Shown: piece after piece, positions 14,737 to 22,797 of the stretch
How positions within the stretch are numbered: the first letter of the stretch is position 1
Layout: every line of letters starts with the position of its first letter
Source: Litorilinea aerophila
GTDB lineage: Bacteria; Chloroflexota; Anaerolineae; Caldilineales; Caldilineaceae
Assembly (NCBI GenBank): GCA_945905745.1
Contig: CAMDQF010000003.1
Coordinates: forward strand, 1-56,365
Direction of reading: 5' to 3'
DNA: 56,365 nucleotides
Translations under genes and position numbers: made by a program
The notes under the pieces: generated by a model
Told to the model about the DNA's origin: nothing
The model's input: the letters and a program-made list of their open reading frames with translations, nothing else
Databases searched by the model: none

Positions 14737-17319
14737 CTACATCCAAACCCGTGTGGGTGGGTCGGTGTCCTCGCCGATGATGCGAGGTTCCAGCAGGACG
14801 TCGTCTTTGGCTTTGGGCGGTTGACCGACAGGCCGCTGAGCGGACGGCGCACCGGGCGGCGGAGACGGCTGGTGCGCTGCCGGCGACTGTGTGGCCCGTC
14901 CACCCTGCAAGACAGGCCGCCCTGCGTTGCCCCCCTGATCCGGGCCGAGGATGCCCGCCTGCTCCAACTGTTCCACCAGACGGCTGGCCCGGCTGTAGCC
15001 GATGCGCAGTTTGCGTTGCAGCAGCGTCGTCGATCCCCGACCTGCCTCCTGGACAGCCGCCACGGCCTCGCCGAAGAGATCGTCCCGAGCGTCCACGGCT
15101 TTGATCTGTTCGATCTGGTCGAAGAGGGGCTGAACCAGCGACCCGCTTTTGGGTGGCCCGCCAGTCACGTACGGGTTGTCCCAATTGCCGACCGGAGCAG
15201 CGGAAGCAGGTGTACTCTGGGGCTCGCCAGGCAGGGGGCTGACCACCGGCGCTGTCACATCGGGCAGGGTGGGCGGCGTGTAATTTTCCAGGCTGCGGAT
15301 GCCCTTCCAGTAGCGCACGATGCGGTTGGTCTCGTCGTCGTGGAGCCAGGTGCCCTGCAAGCGCTCCAGTTTGCTGGAATCCGGGGCCATAAAGAGCATA
15401 TCCCCCCGTCCCAGCAGCCGGTCTGCGCCGGGCACATCCAAGACCACCCGGCTGTCGGTCTGGCTGGTGACGGCAAAGGCGATGCGGGAGGGGAAGTTGG
15501 CTTTGATCAGACCGGTGATCACATCCACCGATGGGCGCTGGGTGGCAATGATCAGATGGATGCCCACGGCCCGGGCCATCTGGGCCAGGCGGCAGATGTG
15601 TTTCTCCACCTCTTCCGGCGCTGCCATCATCAGGTCGGCCATCTCGTCCACGACGATGACGACGAAGGGCAACACCTCCTGGCCTTCTTTGCGCAGAATG
15701 GCGTTGTAGCGCTCCAAATCCCGGGCGTTGGCTTTGCTGAGAAGCTGATAGCGCCGTTCCATCTCCTTGACCGCCCAAAAGAGCACACCGGCGGCCCGCT
15801 CCACATCTGTCACCACCGGGCTGAGCAGATGGGGCACGCCGTTGTAGTTGCTCAACTCCACCATTTTGGGATCGATCATCAGAAAACGCAGGGTCTCCGG
15901 TGTGTGGGTCAGGAGCAGGCAGCCGATAATCGAATTGATGCAGACCGACTTGCCCGTGCCTGTCGCTCCAGCGATGAGCAGATGGGGCATACGCGCCATA
16001 TCGGCCACCGCTGCCTTGCCCTTCACATCTTCGCCCAGGGCAATGGGCAATTTGTACTTCTGCTGGGCGGCCTGAAAGAGTTCGCTCTCCATCAATTCGC
16101 GCAGACCCACCACATTACTGGCGCTGTTGGGGACTTCGATGCCCACGTAGTTTGTGCCGGGGATGGGGGCTTCGATGCGCACATTCGAGGCCGCCAGGGC
16201 CAGGGCCAGGTCGTTGGCCAGACTGGCGATTTTGCTGACTTTGATCTTCGTCTTCTTTGTCTCGCCTTTGATCGTGCGCTCGACATAGCCGGGTCGGATG
16301 AGATACTGGGTGACAGTCGGCCCGGCGTTGACCCCCTCGAAGTCTGCGGGTACGCCAAAGAGAGCCAGTGTATCTTCGATCAGCCGTCCCCGGCGACGAA
16401 TATCCTCGTCGCTGTCCACATAGCGATCCCAGGAATCGAGCATATCGGCCAGCCGGGGCAACTGCCACTGCTGCACACCGCCCACAATGCGCGGGCTGAG
16501 CGCGGCATCCGGGCTGGCTGGGGTGAGGGGTTGGCGGGCTGTGGCGGGTGCTGGTGCGGGCGCTGTCGATGCTGGCTGGGCCGATGTGGCCGGACTCTTG
16601 CCAGTCAGACTGGCTGGCAGGCCGACCCAATGGCCGGTCTCCTCCTCTGGCTTGCGGTGGAAACGGTCGAGCAGCCGCTTCCAGGCGGGAATCTTGCCGC
16701 TGGGCATGGGCAGGGCAGGCTGGATATCGGGCATTCGTTCGCCCTGGTTGCGCTGCCGTTCGCCCAACATATCAACCAGCGCGTCCCAACTATCCAGGAA
16801 GAGGTCCAGCAGCATCCGATCGGTGAGCAGGACGATTCCCAGCACAGCCAGCCCGGTCACGGCGGCCCAGGCCCCCCACAGGCTCAAGGCAGCTTCCAGT
16901 AGATCAGCAGAATAGTAGCCGATCCAGCCGCCTGCTTCGCCCTGCTCCGCCTCCGCCAGACGGACATACGAGGGAGAGAACAGACTGGCGCCGGTGATGT
17001 AGGCCAGAAAGATGAGGGCGACGCCGGTAGGCTTCTGCCAAGGGAGATCGGGCATTTTGTCCACAGCGCGGATGACCATCCATAGCCCCAGCGCACCGGT
17101 GAGCAGGGGCACGCCCCACACGCCGTCGCCGGTGAGCGAGCGCACCAGATCGATCCACGCGCCGGTGATGCTGCCTCGGCTGTTGGTGAAGAGACTCAGG
17201 AGCGTGAAAACCGAGAGCAACACCAATACAATCCCCTGCACTTCGGTGCGCAGGAGAAAGCCGAGCATCTGGAGGATTTCGTCGAGTTCGCTCGACTTCT
17301 TTTTGCGTCTGGTTGCCAT
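14737..17319 (-). CDS. ftsK: DNA translocase FtsK/SpoIIIE
   Basis: This 860-residue protein has about four N-terminal membrane helices (residues about 20-190), a proline/alanine-rich linker, the RecA-like motor with Walker A GATGTGKS at 451-458 and Walker B FVVIVVDEMADLM, and a C-terminal winged-helix gamma domain (GSTTLLQRKLRIGYSRASRLVEQL). FtsK pumps chromosome DNA through the closing septum and aids dimer resolution. An upstream in-frame ATG (17451) overlaps the promoter's -10 region, so MATRRKKKSSE at 17319 is chosen, though no good ribosome site precedes it. The gene is flanked by its own promoter and terminator and so is monocistronic. Confidence 0.93.
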   Translation of the reverse strand: MATRRKKKSSELDEILQMLGFLLRTEVQGIVLVLLSVFTLLSLFTNSRGSITGAWIDLVRSLTGDGVWGVPLLTGALGLWMVIRAVDKMPDLPWQKPTGVALIFLAYITGASLFSPSYVRLAEAEQGEAGGWIGYYSADLLEAALSLWGAWAAVTGLAVLGIVLLTDRMLLDLFLDSWDALVDMLGERQRNQGERMPDIQPALPMPSGKIPAWKRLLDRFHRKPEEETGHWVGLPASLTGKSPATSAQPASTAPAPAPATARQPLTPASPDAALSPRIVGGVQQWQLPRLADMLDSWDRYVDSDEDIRRRGRLIEDTLALFGVPADFEGVNAGPTVTQYLIRPGYVERTIKGETKKTKIKVSKIASLANDLALALAASNVRIEAPIPGTNYVGIEVPNSASNVVGLRELMESELFQAAQQKYKLPIALGEDVKGKAAVADMARMPHLLIAGATGTGKSVCINSIIGCLLLTHTPETLRFLMIDPKMVELSNYNGVPHLLSPVVTDVERAAGVLFWAVKEMERRYQLLSKANARDLERYNAILRKEGQEVLPFVVIVVDEMADLMMAAPEEVEKHICRLAQMARAVGIHLIIATQRPSVDVITGLIKANFPSRIAFAVTSQTDSRVVLDVPGADRLLGRGDMLFMAPDSSKLERLQGTWLHDDETNRIVRYWKGIRSLENYTPPTLPDVTAPVVSPLPGEPQSTPASAAPVGNWDNPYVTGGPPKSGSLVQPLFDQIEQIKAVDARDDLFGEAVAAVQEAGRGSTTLLQRKLRIGYSRASRLVEQLEQAGILGPDQGGNAGRPVLQGGRATQSPAAHQPSPPPGAPSAQRPVGQPPKAKDDVLLEPRIIGEDTDPPTRVWM

Positions 17320-17347
17320 TGATATTTGGGTTGATTTCGCCAATCTC

Positions 17348-17391
17348 TTAATCTCCCAATCTCTGCGCTGTGTCAGAGATTGGGAGATTAA
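17348..17391. repeat. AATCTC-type palindromic repeat, copy 1
   Basis: An 18-bp perfect inverted repeat, TTAATCTCCCAATCTCTG (17348-17365) with its complement at 17374-17391, encloses an 8-nt loop. It lies in the 5' leader of ftsK. Related copies are at 19231 and 22676. Confidence 0.85.
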
Positions 17392-17441
17392 AGATAGATG
17401 GGATATTTGCTTGATTGCTGATGGAACAAACGTTCCTATGC

Positions 17442-17470
17442 AGTATAGCACAGGGCGGGGGGGCTATCAA
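17442..17470 (-). promoter_or_regulatory. Promoter of ftsK
   Basis: Reading leftward, TTGATA (17465-17470), a 17-bp spacer and TATACT (17442-17447) with a TG extension form a near-consensus promoter about 120 bp before the ftsK start. Confidence 0.65.
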
Positions 17471-17489
17471 GCGGAAATCGGCGCGGCAT

Positions 17490-17518
17490 TTCATCCCGAC
17501 TGGCAGGCGTGCTATACT
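17490..17518 (+). promoter_or_regulatory. Candidate promoter of the M1-like peptidase gene
   Basis: An extended -10, TGCTATACT, has its core at 17513-17518. A weak -35-like TTCATC (17490-17495) is 17 bp upstream. It supports a start downstream of 17520 rather than the in-frame ATG at 17509. Confidence 0.5.
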
Positions 17519-17601
17519 GGGCGGGAAAGCGTATAACGTATTTCGTATTGCGTATCTTTGAAGCTGGCACGTCAGAGAATCTCCCACAGAGGCGCAGAGG
17601 G

Positions 17602-19236
17602 ATGGATAATAGAGAAGAATGGGACGCAGAGCGCGCGGATAACGCGGATCGAGCGGATAAGAGCGGGTATAATAAAATCCGTTTTCATCCGCTCGATCCG
17701 CGTCATCCGCGTTCTATCTCTTTTTTCTTCAGTCTGCTCTGGCCTCTGCTGCTAATCGGAGCATTAGCTGCGTGTGCGGGCGGTGATGCGACACCGGTTG
17801 ATCCCTATGCCATCTTTCGCCCGGCTATGCAGACAAGCGCCTGGCCCAGCGATGAGATGCTGGATCTTATGCCCCGCTACGAAATCTCCATCGATCTAGA
17901 CAACAACCTGCAAGTCCTCACCGGCACGGCCCACATTCACTTCACCAACACCAGCCCGGACCCCTGGACGTATGTCATTTTTCGTCTCTATCCCAACCTG
18001 GAACAGTACGGCGGGCTCCTGAGCATTCAGAGCGCGGCCATCGGCGGGCGGGCCGTGCCCTTCTCCTATGAGGACCAGAACACCGCCGTGCGGGTGGAAC
18101 TGCCTGTGGCCCTGTTCTCGGGCAAAGCGACGACCGTTTATTTGAGTTGGGTTCTGGATATTCCCCAGTGGGAAGACAACGCCCTGGCCTACCGGCTCTT
18201 TGGCAACAGCCAGGAAATGCTCAGTCTGCCCCTGGCCTATCCATCCCTGGCCGTCTACCAGCCCGGGTTGACAACCGGCACAGGCCAGTGGTGGCTGGAA
18301 CGGGGCAGTGTGCGCGGGGATGCGGCCTTCAATCAGGCATCGCTCTTTGCGGTCATAGCCACCCTGCCCAGCGACCAGACCCCCGTCACCAGTGGCACCC
18401 TCATCACCAGTACACTCGCCGGGCCAGGTTTCAGTCGCCACGGCTGGGTCGCAGGACCTGTGCGGGAGTTCTTGCTCCACACCTCCAACCGCTTCCAGAG
18501 TGCCACAACCACCGCCTACGATACCCGCATCACCAGCTATTGGCTGGCAGGCGATGAAGCGGGCGGGCGAGCTGCTCTCCAATATACAGCGGCTGCCCTG
18601 CGCATCTACAGCGATCTCTTCGGCCCCTACGGCTATGCAGATTTGCGGGTGGCAGCCGGCCCGCTGGGCGTGCGGGGGATGGAATATCCCCAGGCTTTTC
18701 TATTGGGGGTGCAACTCTACGGCGAGTACCGGGCCGATCTGGAGATTCGCACAGTCCACGAAGCCGCGCACCAGTGGTGGTATCAAACGGTACACAACGA
18801 CCCGGTCAATTTTCCCTGGATGGACGAGGGGATTTCCGAGTATGCCAGCAAACTCTACTACGAAGCGATCCGGGGGCGCAGCTACGCCGAGAGTTTGCAG
18901 GCCCGGCGCTGGCAGGCGGTCATCGATCTGTTGACAGCCGGGGGTGCTGACGCACCGCTCAACCAGCCGGTAGCGCTCTACGCCGACGGCGCACAGTACG
19001 AATCGGTGGTCTACGGCAAAGGCGCGCTCTTCTATGATGCCGTCAATCAGGCATTGGGCGAGCGCCAGTTTGAGGCCTTTCTCAAAAGCTACCAGAAGAA
19101 CTACCGCTTCCAGATTGTCACGCCGACCGATCTTCTCACGGAATTGCGCGCCTATGACCCGAAAGTGGCCGATTCGTTGTATGAGAAGTGGATCGGACCA
19201 CTACCCGATGAGGAGAAACCGGAGATTGGAGATTAG
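17602..19236 (+). CDS. M1-like gluzincin peptidase, lipoprotein
   Basis: A 544-residue protein if ATG 17602 is used. The zinc site is complete: H386-E387-x-x-H390 (HEAAHQWW) and E409 in WMDEGISEY, spaced as in M1 aminopeptidases, with a GMEYP motif upstream like GAMEN. The N-terminal domain is a beta-sandwich typical of the family. After about 38 residues comes a membrane segment with lipobox LAAC, so it is probably tethered outside. Those first residues are encoded by a palindromic repeat (17642-17703), and no ATG, GTG or TTG codon lies between the repeat and the signal helix. The true start is therefore uncertain. The stop codon also falls in a repeat (19231-19265). Confidence 0.82.
   Translation: MDNREEWDAERADNADRADKSGYNKIRFHPLDPRHPRSISFFFSLLWPLLLIGALAACAGGDATPVDPYAIFRPAMQTSAWPSDEMLDLMPRYEISIDLDNNLQVLTGTAHIHFTNTSPDPWTYVIFRLYPNLEQYGGLLSIQSAAIGGRAVPFSYEDQNTAVRVELPVALFSGKATTVYLSWVLDIPQWEDNALAYRLFGNSQEMLSLPLAYPSLAVYQPGLTTGTGQWWLERGSVRGDAAFNQASLFAVIATLPSDQTPVTSGTLITSTLAGPGFSRHGWVAGPVREFLLHTSNRFQSATTTAYDTRITSYWLAGDEAGGRAALQYTAAALRIYSDLFGPYGYADLRVAAGPLGVRGMEYPQAFLLGVQLYGEYRADLEIRTVHEAAHQWWYQTVHNDPVNFPWMDEGISEYASKLYYEAIRGRSYAESLQARRWQAVIDLLTAGGADAPLNQPVALYADGAQYESVVYGKGALFYDAVNQALGERQFEAFLKSYQKNYRFQIVTPTDLLTELRAYDPKVADSLYEKWIGPLPDEEKPEIGD
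17642..17703. repeat. ACGCGGAT palindromic repeat within a gene leader
   Basis: ACGCGGATCGAGCGGAT (17642-17658) pairs perfectly over 17 bp with 17687-17703 around a 28-nt loop. The same words occur at 5647-5690. Here they are read in frame at the start of the M1-like gene (ADNADRAD and LDPRHPR). Confidence 0.85.
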
Positions 19237-19265
19237 AGATTGGGCCGATTGCCCAATCTCTAATC
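19231..19265. repeat. AATCTC-type palindromic repeat, copy 2
   Basis: GATTAGAGATTGGGC (19231-19245) pairs with GCCCAATCTCTAATC (19251-19265), a 15-bp stem with a 5-nt loop; more imperfect units flank it. The TAG inside the left arm is the stop of the M1-like gene, and the repeat fills the gap to the helicase. Confidence 0.85.
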
Positions 19266-19290
19266 CCCAATCTCCAATCTCTAATACCTA

Positions 19291-21699
19291 ATGTCCCCCC
19301 TCACCCCCCAACAACAACTCGTTGTAGCCCACGACCGGGGAGCCGCGCTGGTCTTTGCCACCGCGGGCGCGGGCAAGACAACGACGATGACGGCGCGCAT
19401 CGAGCGGCTGGTACGCCAGCACCTTTTCCGGCCAGGGGAGATTCTGGCGACCGCCTTCAACCGGGATGCCGCCGAGGCCATCAAACGCAATTTGAAGCGG
19501 CGGGGGGTGGAGGGTGTGCAGGTCCAGACTTTGCACGGCCTGGGCTATGGGATTGTGCGCCAGGCGGGAAAGCTGGGGTTGCGGCCAGAAGCCAGCGAGG
19601 ACAAAGGCGGCTTCGATGGCGTGGAGCGGCGCATCCTTTGGGCGGCGCTGGACGAGGCCCGGCGGCGCAAAGTGGAGTACGCCGCGGAGCTGAACCGGCT
19701 GGATCAGGACGACTTTCTCAGCTTTGTGGCCCGCTGCAAAGGCAACCTGGCCTACGCCGACCTCAGCCGGGTCGAACTTTCCCCGGCGGCCCGACGCATC
19801 GCTTCCCAGGCCGCAGCGCCGGAAGACCGGGCCTGGTATCTGCCCCTCTTTCGCCTCTACGAAGAGGTACGCCGCAGCCGGGGCTGGATCAGCTACGACG
19901 ATATGGTAACGTCCGCCTGGGAACTGCTGATGGCCCATCCCAGTCTGCTCAAAGCCGTCCAATCCGCCTACGCCTGCCTGCTGGTGGACGAATTTCAGGA
20001 CGTAAATCTGGCCCAGGCCGAATTGGTGGAACTGATCGCCCGTCCCCACGGCAATCTGATGGTCATCGGCGACGACGACCAGACGATCTACGAGTGGCGG
20101 GGCGCGCAGCCCCGTTTCATCCTGGAATTTGAGCAGCGCCACAAGGCCAAAGTCTACTTTCTGGAGGACAACTTCCGCTGTCGGGCCTCCCACGTGGCCC
20201 TGGCCAACGCGGTGATTGTCCACAGCCCGGCCCGTAGCCCTAAAAGTGTCAAACTGACCCAGGGCTTTGACGGGGAGACGGTTCTCCATCGCCCTGCCGA
20301 CGAAACCGCCCAGGGCCGGGCCGTCGTCGAGCAGGTGCAGCGGGCCTTGCGGGACGGTCGCCGGGCCGAAGGGATCGCGGTACTGGTGCGCCTTTTCGCC
20401 CAGACCGCCGCCATTGAAGCCGCGCTCTTAGAAGCAGGCATCCCCTACCGGGTGGAGGGGGAGCGGCCTTTTTATCAGCGGGAGGAGGCCAAAGTCCTGC
20501 TCGATTATATCCGCCTGGGCCAGATCGAAGCCGATCTGCTGGCCGGTCGCCCCCTCTCCGACGACGGGGTGGACGAGTTTCTCGACCTCTGGCCGCGCCT
20601 GCGCAACCGGCCCAACCGCTATCTGCCCAAAGCTGTGGGCGAGGAGATTGGGCAGTGGGTGGCGGAGAAGCAGCAGCCGATCAACACCGCTCTACGCGCC
20701 TTTGCCAGCCGCAGCCGGGGCAAGGGCGGCGAACAGATGGAGAAGTTCGCCGCGGACCTGCGCTGGCTGGCCGGGCAGGTCCAGCCGGAATCCATCGGCG
20801 TCCGACCTGCCCACGCCCTCCTCACCGACCTGGAGAATCGCCTGGGCTATCGGGCCGAACTGCTGGCGGCCAGTGGTGATGAATCTCTGGGCCGAGCCAA
20901 AGCTGGGGCCATTGACGCCCTGCTCCAACTGGCCCAAGGCCAGGGCAGTGTGGAGCGTTTTATCCGTTTCGTGGAGCAATTGGAGAGCAGCCACCAGCGG
21001 CGCAAAGGGGGCGCGGAGCTGGTGACGTTGACGACGATCTACCGGGCCAAAGGGCTGGAATGGCCGGTGGTGCTGCTGCCTGGCGTCAGCGAGGGGACGC
21101 TGCCCTACGAGCGGGGCGAAAGTCTGGCCGAGGAGCGCCGCCTGCTCTACGTGGCGATCACCCGCGCCCAGGAACGGCTGCACCTCTTCGCCCCGGCCGA
21201 TCGACCCCTCTCTCGCTTTTTGCAGGAGGCCGACGCTGAAAATCTCCTGGCCCAGGTGAGCCGCATCCGCCACGCCCTCTCCCTGCCCCCGGCCCGCTGG
21301 GGAGCTGAGGAGTTGCAGTCAGTGGCCGGTCTTGCCAAAGGGCTGGGCTTCTACTCCTTCTTCGCCTTCTGGTGGAGTGGGGATAAACTCTACCGCCAGC
21401 AGATGGCCCAGGCGATTCTGGCCGGTCTCTCCCTCCCCGCCGAAGACCGCCGCTTCTGGCAGGCACTGGCCGAAGGACGCACCCCTGCAACAGCGCCGGG
21501 GCAGGCGGCACTGGGGCAGGCGGCACTGGGGCAGGCGGCGCCGGTCAGTGCCAAAGGCCGCCGGGGCCAGCGCTCGGCTATTGCGCCATCCAAAACCCGT
21601 CCCCGTTTCCAGCGTACCCGGCAGCGGGGCAACGAATGGTTGCGGGGGATCGGCGCGTTTTTCACCGCATTGCGGGGGCTGTTTCCGGCGCGCAAATGA
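19291..21699 (+). CDS. UvrD/Rep-type superfamily 1 DNA helicase
   Basis: This 802-residue protein shows all SF1A motifs in order: Walker A ATAGAGKTTT (residues about 23-32), LLVDEFQDVN (II), GDDDQTIYEWRGA (III), EDNFRC (IV), TIYRAKGLEWPVVLLPG (V) and LYVAITRAQERL (VI). It should unwind DNA 3'-5' in repair or replication restart. It is longer than standard UvrD at its C-terminus, where an aromatic segment (YSFFAFWW) is followed by an Ala/Gln tandem repeat (GQAAL units, about 21495-21540) and a basic tail that could bind DNA. The ATG at 19291 lacks a clear ribosome site; the repeat between it and the preceding stop leaves little room. Confidence 0.88.
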   Translation: MSPLTPQQQLVVAHDRGAALVFATAGAGKTTTMTARIERLVRQHLFRPGEILATAFNRDAAEAIKRNLKRRGVEGVQVQTLHGLGYGIVRQAGKLGLRPEASEDKGGFDGVERRILWAALDEARRRKVEYAAELNRLDQDDFLSFVARCKGNLAYADLSRVELSPAARRIASQAAAPEDRAWYLPLFRLYEEVRRSRGWISYDDMVTSAWELLMAHPSLLKAVQSAYACLLVDEFQDVNLAQAELVELIARPHGNLMVIGDDDQTIYEWRGAQPRFILEFEQRHKAKVYFLEDNFRCRASHVALANAVIVHSPARSPKSVKLTQGFDGETVLHRPADETAQGRAVVEQVQRALRDGRRAEGIAVLVRLFAQTAAIEAALLEAGIPYRVEGERPFYQREEAKVLLDYIRLGQIEADLLAGRPLSDDGVDEFLDLWPRLRNRPNRYLPKAVGEEIGQWVAEKQQPINTALRAFASRSRGKGGEQMEKFAADLRWLAGQVQPESIGVRPAHALLTDLENRLGYRAELLAASGDESLGRAKAGAIDALLQLAQGQGSVERFIRFVEQLESSHQRRKGGAELVTLTTIYRAKGLEWPVVLLPGVSEGTLPYERGESLAEERRLLYVAITRAQERLHLFAPADRPLSRFLQEADAENLLAQVSRIRHALSLPPARWGAEELQSVAGLAKGLGFYSFFAFWWSGDKLYRQQMAQAILAGLSLPAEDRRFWQALAEGRTPATAPGQAALGQAALGQAAPVSAKGRRGQRSAIAPSKTRPRFQRTRQRGNEWLRGIGAFFTALRGLFPARK

Positions 21700-21845
21700 C
21701 GCAGATCCAAACAAATCATTTCCAAAACCTGGCAAGTCGCCACGTCTTGCAGCAATCGCGCTTTTAGCGTACCATACCTCTGTTGGTTGACAATTCGCAA
21801 TTCCCTATTCATTCTCCCTCCCCCCCTCTTTTGAAGGAGCTACCT

Positions 21846-22661
21846 ATGGACCTGACCCGCCACAACACCACCACCGGCCCGCGTTGGGCCGCGGATGGCA
21901 ACTTTCTGCCCGCTGGCGTCACCCTTAGCGGTCTGCTGGCCCTGCCCGCGGCTGGCCTGGGTGCGCTGATCGGTCAACTGAAAACCGATGAAGCCGCCGT
22001 CGGCGAACTGCTCGCGCCGATTGATGCTGCCCAGGAAGTCTGGGGCAGCGGTGTGACCTATCTGCGCAGCCGGGACGCACGCAAGGCCGAATCCAAGACT
22101 TCCGCCGATGTCTACCAACTGGTCTACGACGCCGAACGCCCGGAGATATTTTTCAAACAGGTGGGCTGGCGCACGGTGGGTCACGGCCAGAATGTGCGCA
22201 TCCGGGCCGACACCACCTGGAATGTGCCCGAGCCGGAACTGGTGCTGGTCATCAACGCCGGGGGGGAGATCGTCGGCTATACCGTCGGCAACGATATGTC
22301 CAGCCGGGACATCGAAGGGGAGAATCCCCTCTACCTGCCCCAGGCCAAAACCTACAACGGCTCCTGCGCGGTGGGACCGGGCATCCGTCTGCTCAGCGCA
22401 CCGGAACTGGCCGACCTGCCCATTCAACTGGAGATCAGCCGGGGCGGTGGGGTTGTCTTTGCCGGTGAGACGGCCACCAGCCGTATGAAGCGCACCTTCC
22501 CAGACCTGGCCGCCTGGCTTTATCGAGAGCTTGCTTTTCCCCACGGCAGCCTGCTGATGACCGGCACAGGTGTCGTCCCGCCCGACGACTTCACTCTGCG
22601 CAGCGGCGATCTGATTCGGGTGACGATTGGGGGGATGAAGTTAGAGAATGCGGTGGGATAG
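21846..22661 (+). CDS. FAH-superfamily 2-keto-3-deoxy-sugar-acid dehydratase (KdaD-like)
   Basis: This 271-residue protein has the fumarylacetoacetate hydrolase fold with metal-ligand motif VPEPEL and the following GNDMSSRDIEGENPLYLPQ and AKTYNGSCAVGPGI segments. The latter two closely resemble 2-keto-3-deoxy-D-arabinonate dehydratase of Sulfolobus, which makes alpha-ketoglutarate semialdehyde. The gene is followed by an aldehyde dehydrogenase and an enolase-superfamily dehydratase, the two other steps of an oxidative, non-phosphorylative pentose pathway, which supports that role over a hydrolase of aromatic degradation. The ATG at 21846 follows AAGGAGC. It is slightly shorter than the archaeal enzyme. 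Confidence 0.82.
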   Translation: MDLTRHNTTTGPRWAADGNFLPAGVTLSGLLALPAAGLGALIGQLKTDEAAVGELLAPIDAAQEVWGSGVTYLRSRDARKAESKTSADVYQLVYDAERPEIFFKQVGWRTVGHGQNVRIRADTTWNVPEPELVLVINAGGEIVGYTVGNDMSSRDIEGENPLYLPQAKTYNGSCAVGPGIRLLSAPELADLPIQLEISRGGGVVFAGETATSRMKRTFPDLAAWLYRELAFPHGSLLMTGTGVVPPDDFTLRSGDLIRVTIGGMKLENAVG

Positions 22662-22675
22662 GAAAAGAGTTGGGA

Positions 22676-22775
22676 AACTCGGAGATTGGGGGATTAAGAG
22701 ATTAGGAGATTAGAGATTAAGAGATTGTAGTGTGTCAGCGATCTCTTAATCTCCCAATCTCTTAATCCCATCTTT
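22676..22775. repeat. AATCTC-type palindromic repeat, copy 3
   Basis: A left arm built of GGATTAAGAGATT and GGAGATT units pairs with a right arm of AATCTCCCAATCTCTTAATCC type across a TGTGTCAGC loop. It fills the FAH/aldehyde dehydrogenase gap and so lies inside the operon transcript. Confidence 0.8.
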
Positions 22776-22797
22776 CAATAAAAGGACGCAATCACCA

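Noticed and set aside
14665..16902. A 745-codon open frame on the plus strand, antisense to ftsK
   Set aside because: It is a high-GC shadow of the well-supported ftsK gene, with His/Gln-rich low-complexity translation, no ribosome site and no domain.
17319..17451. Longer FtsK from ATG 17451
   Set aside because: It would start within the -10 region of a near-consensus promoter and be translated through a palindromic repeat.
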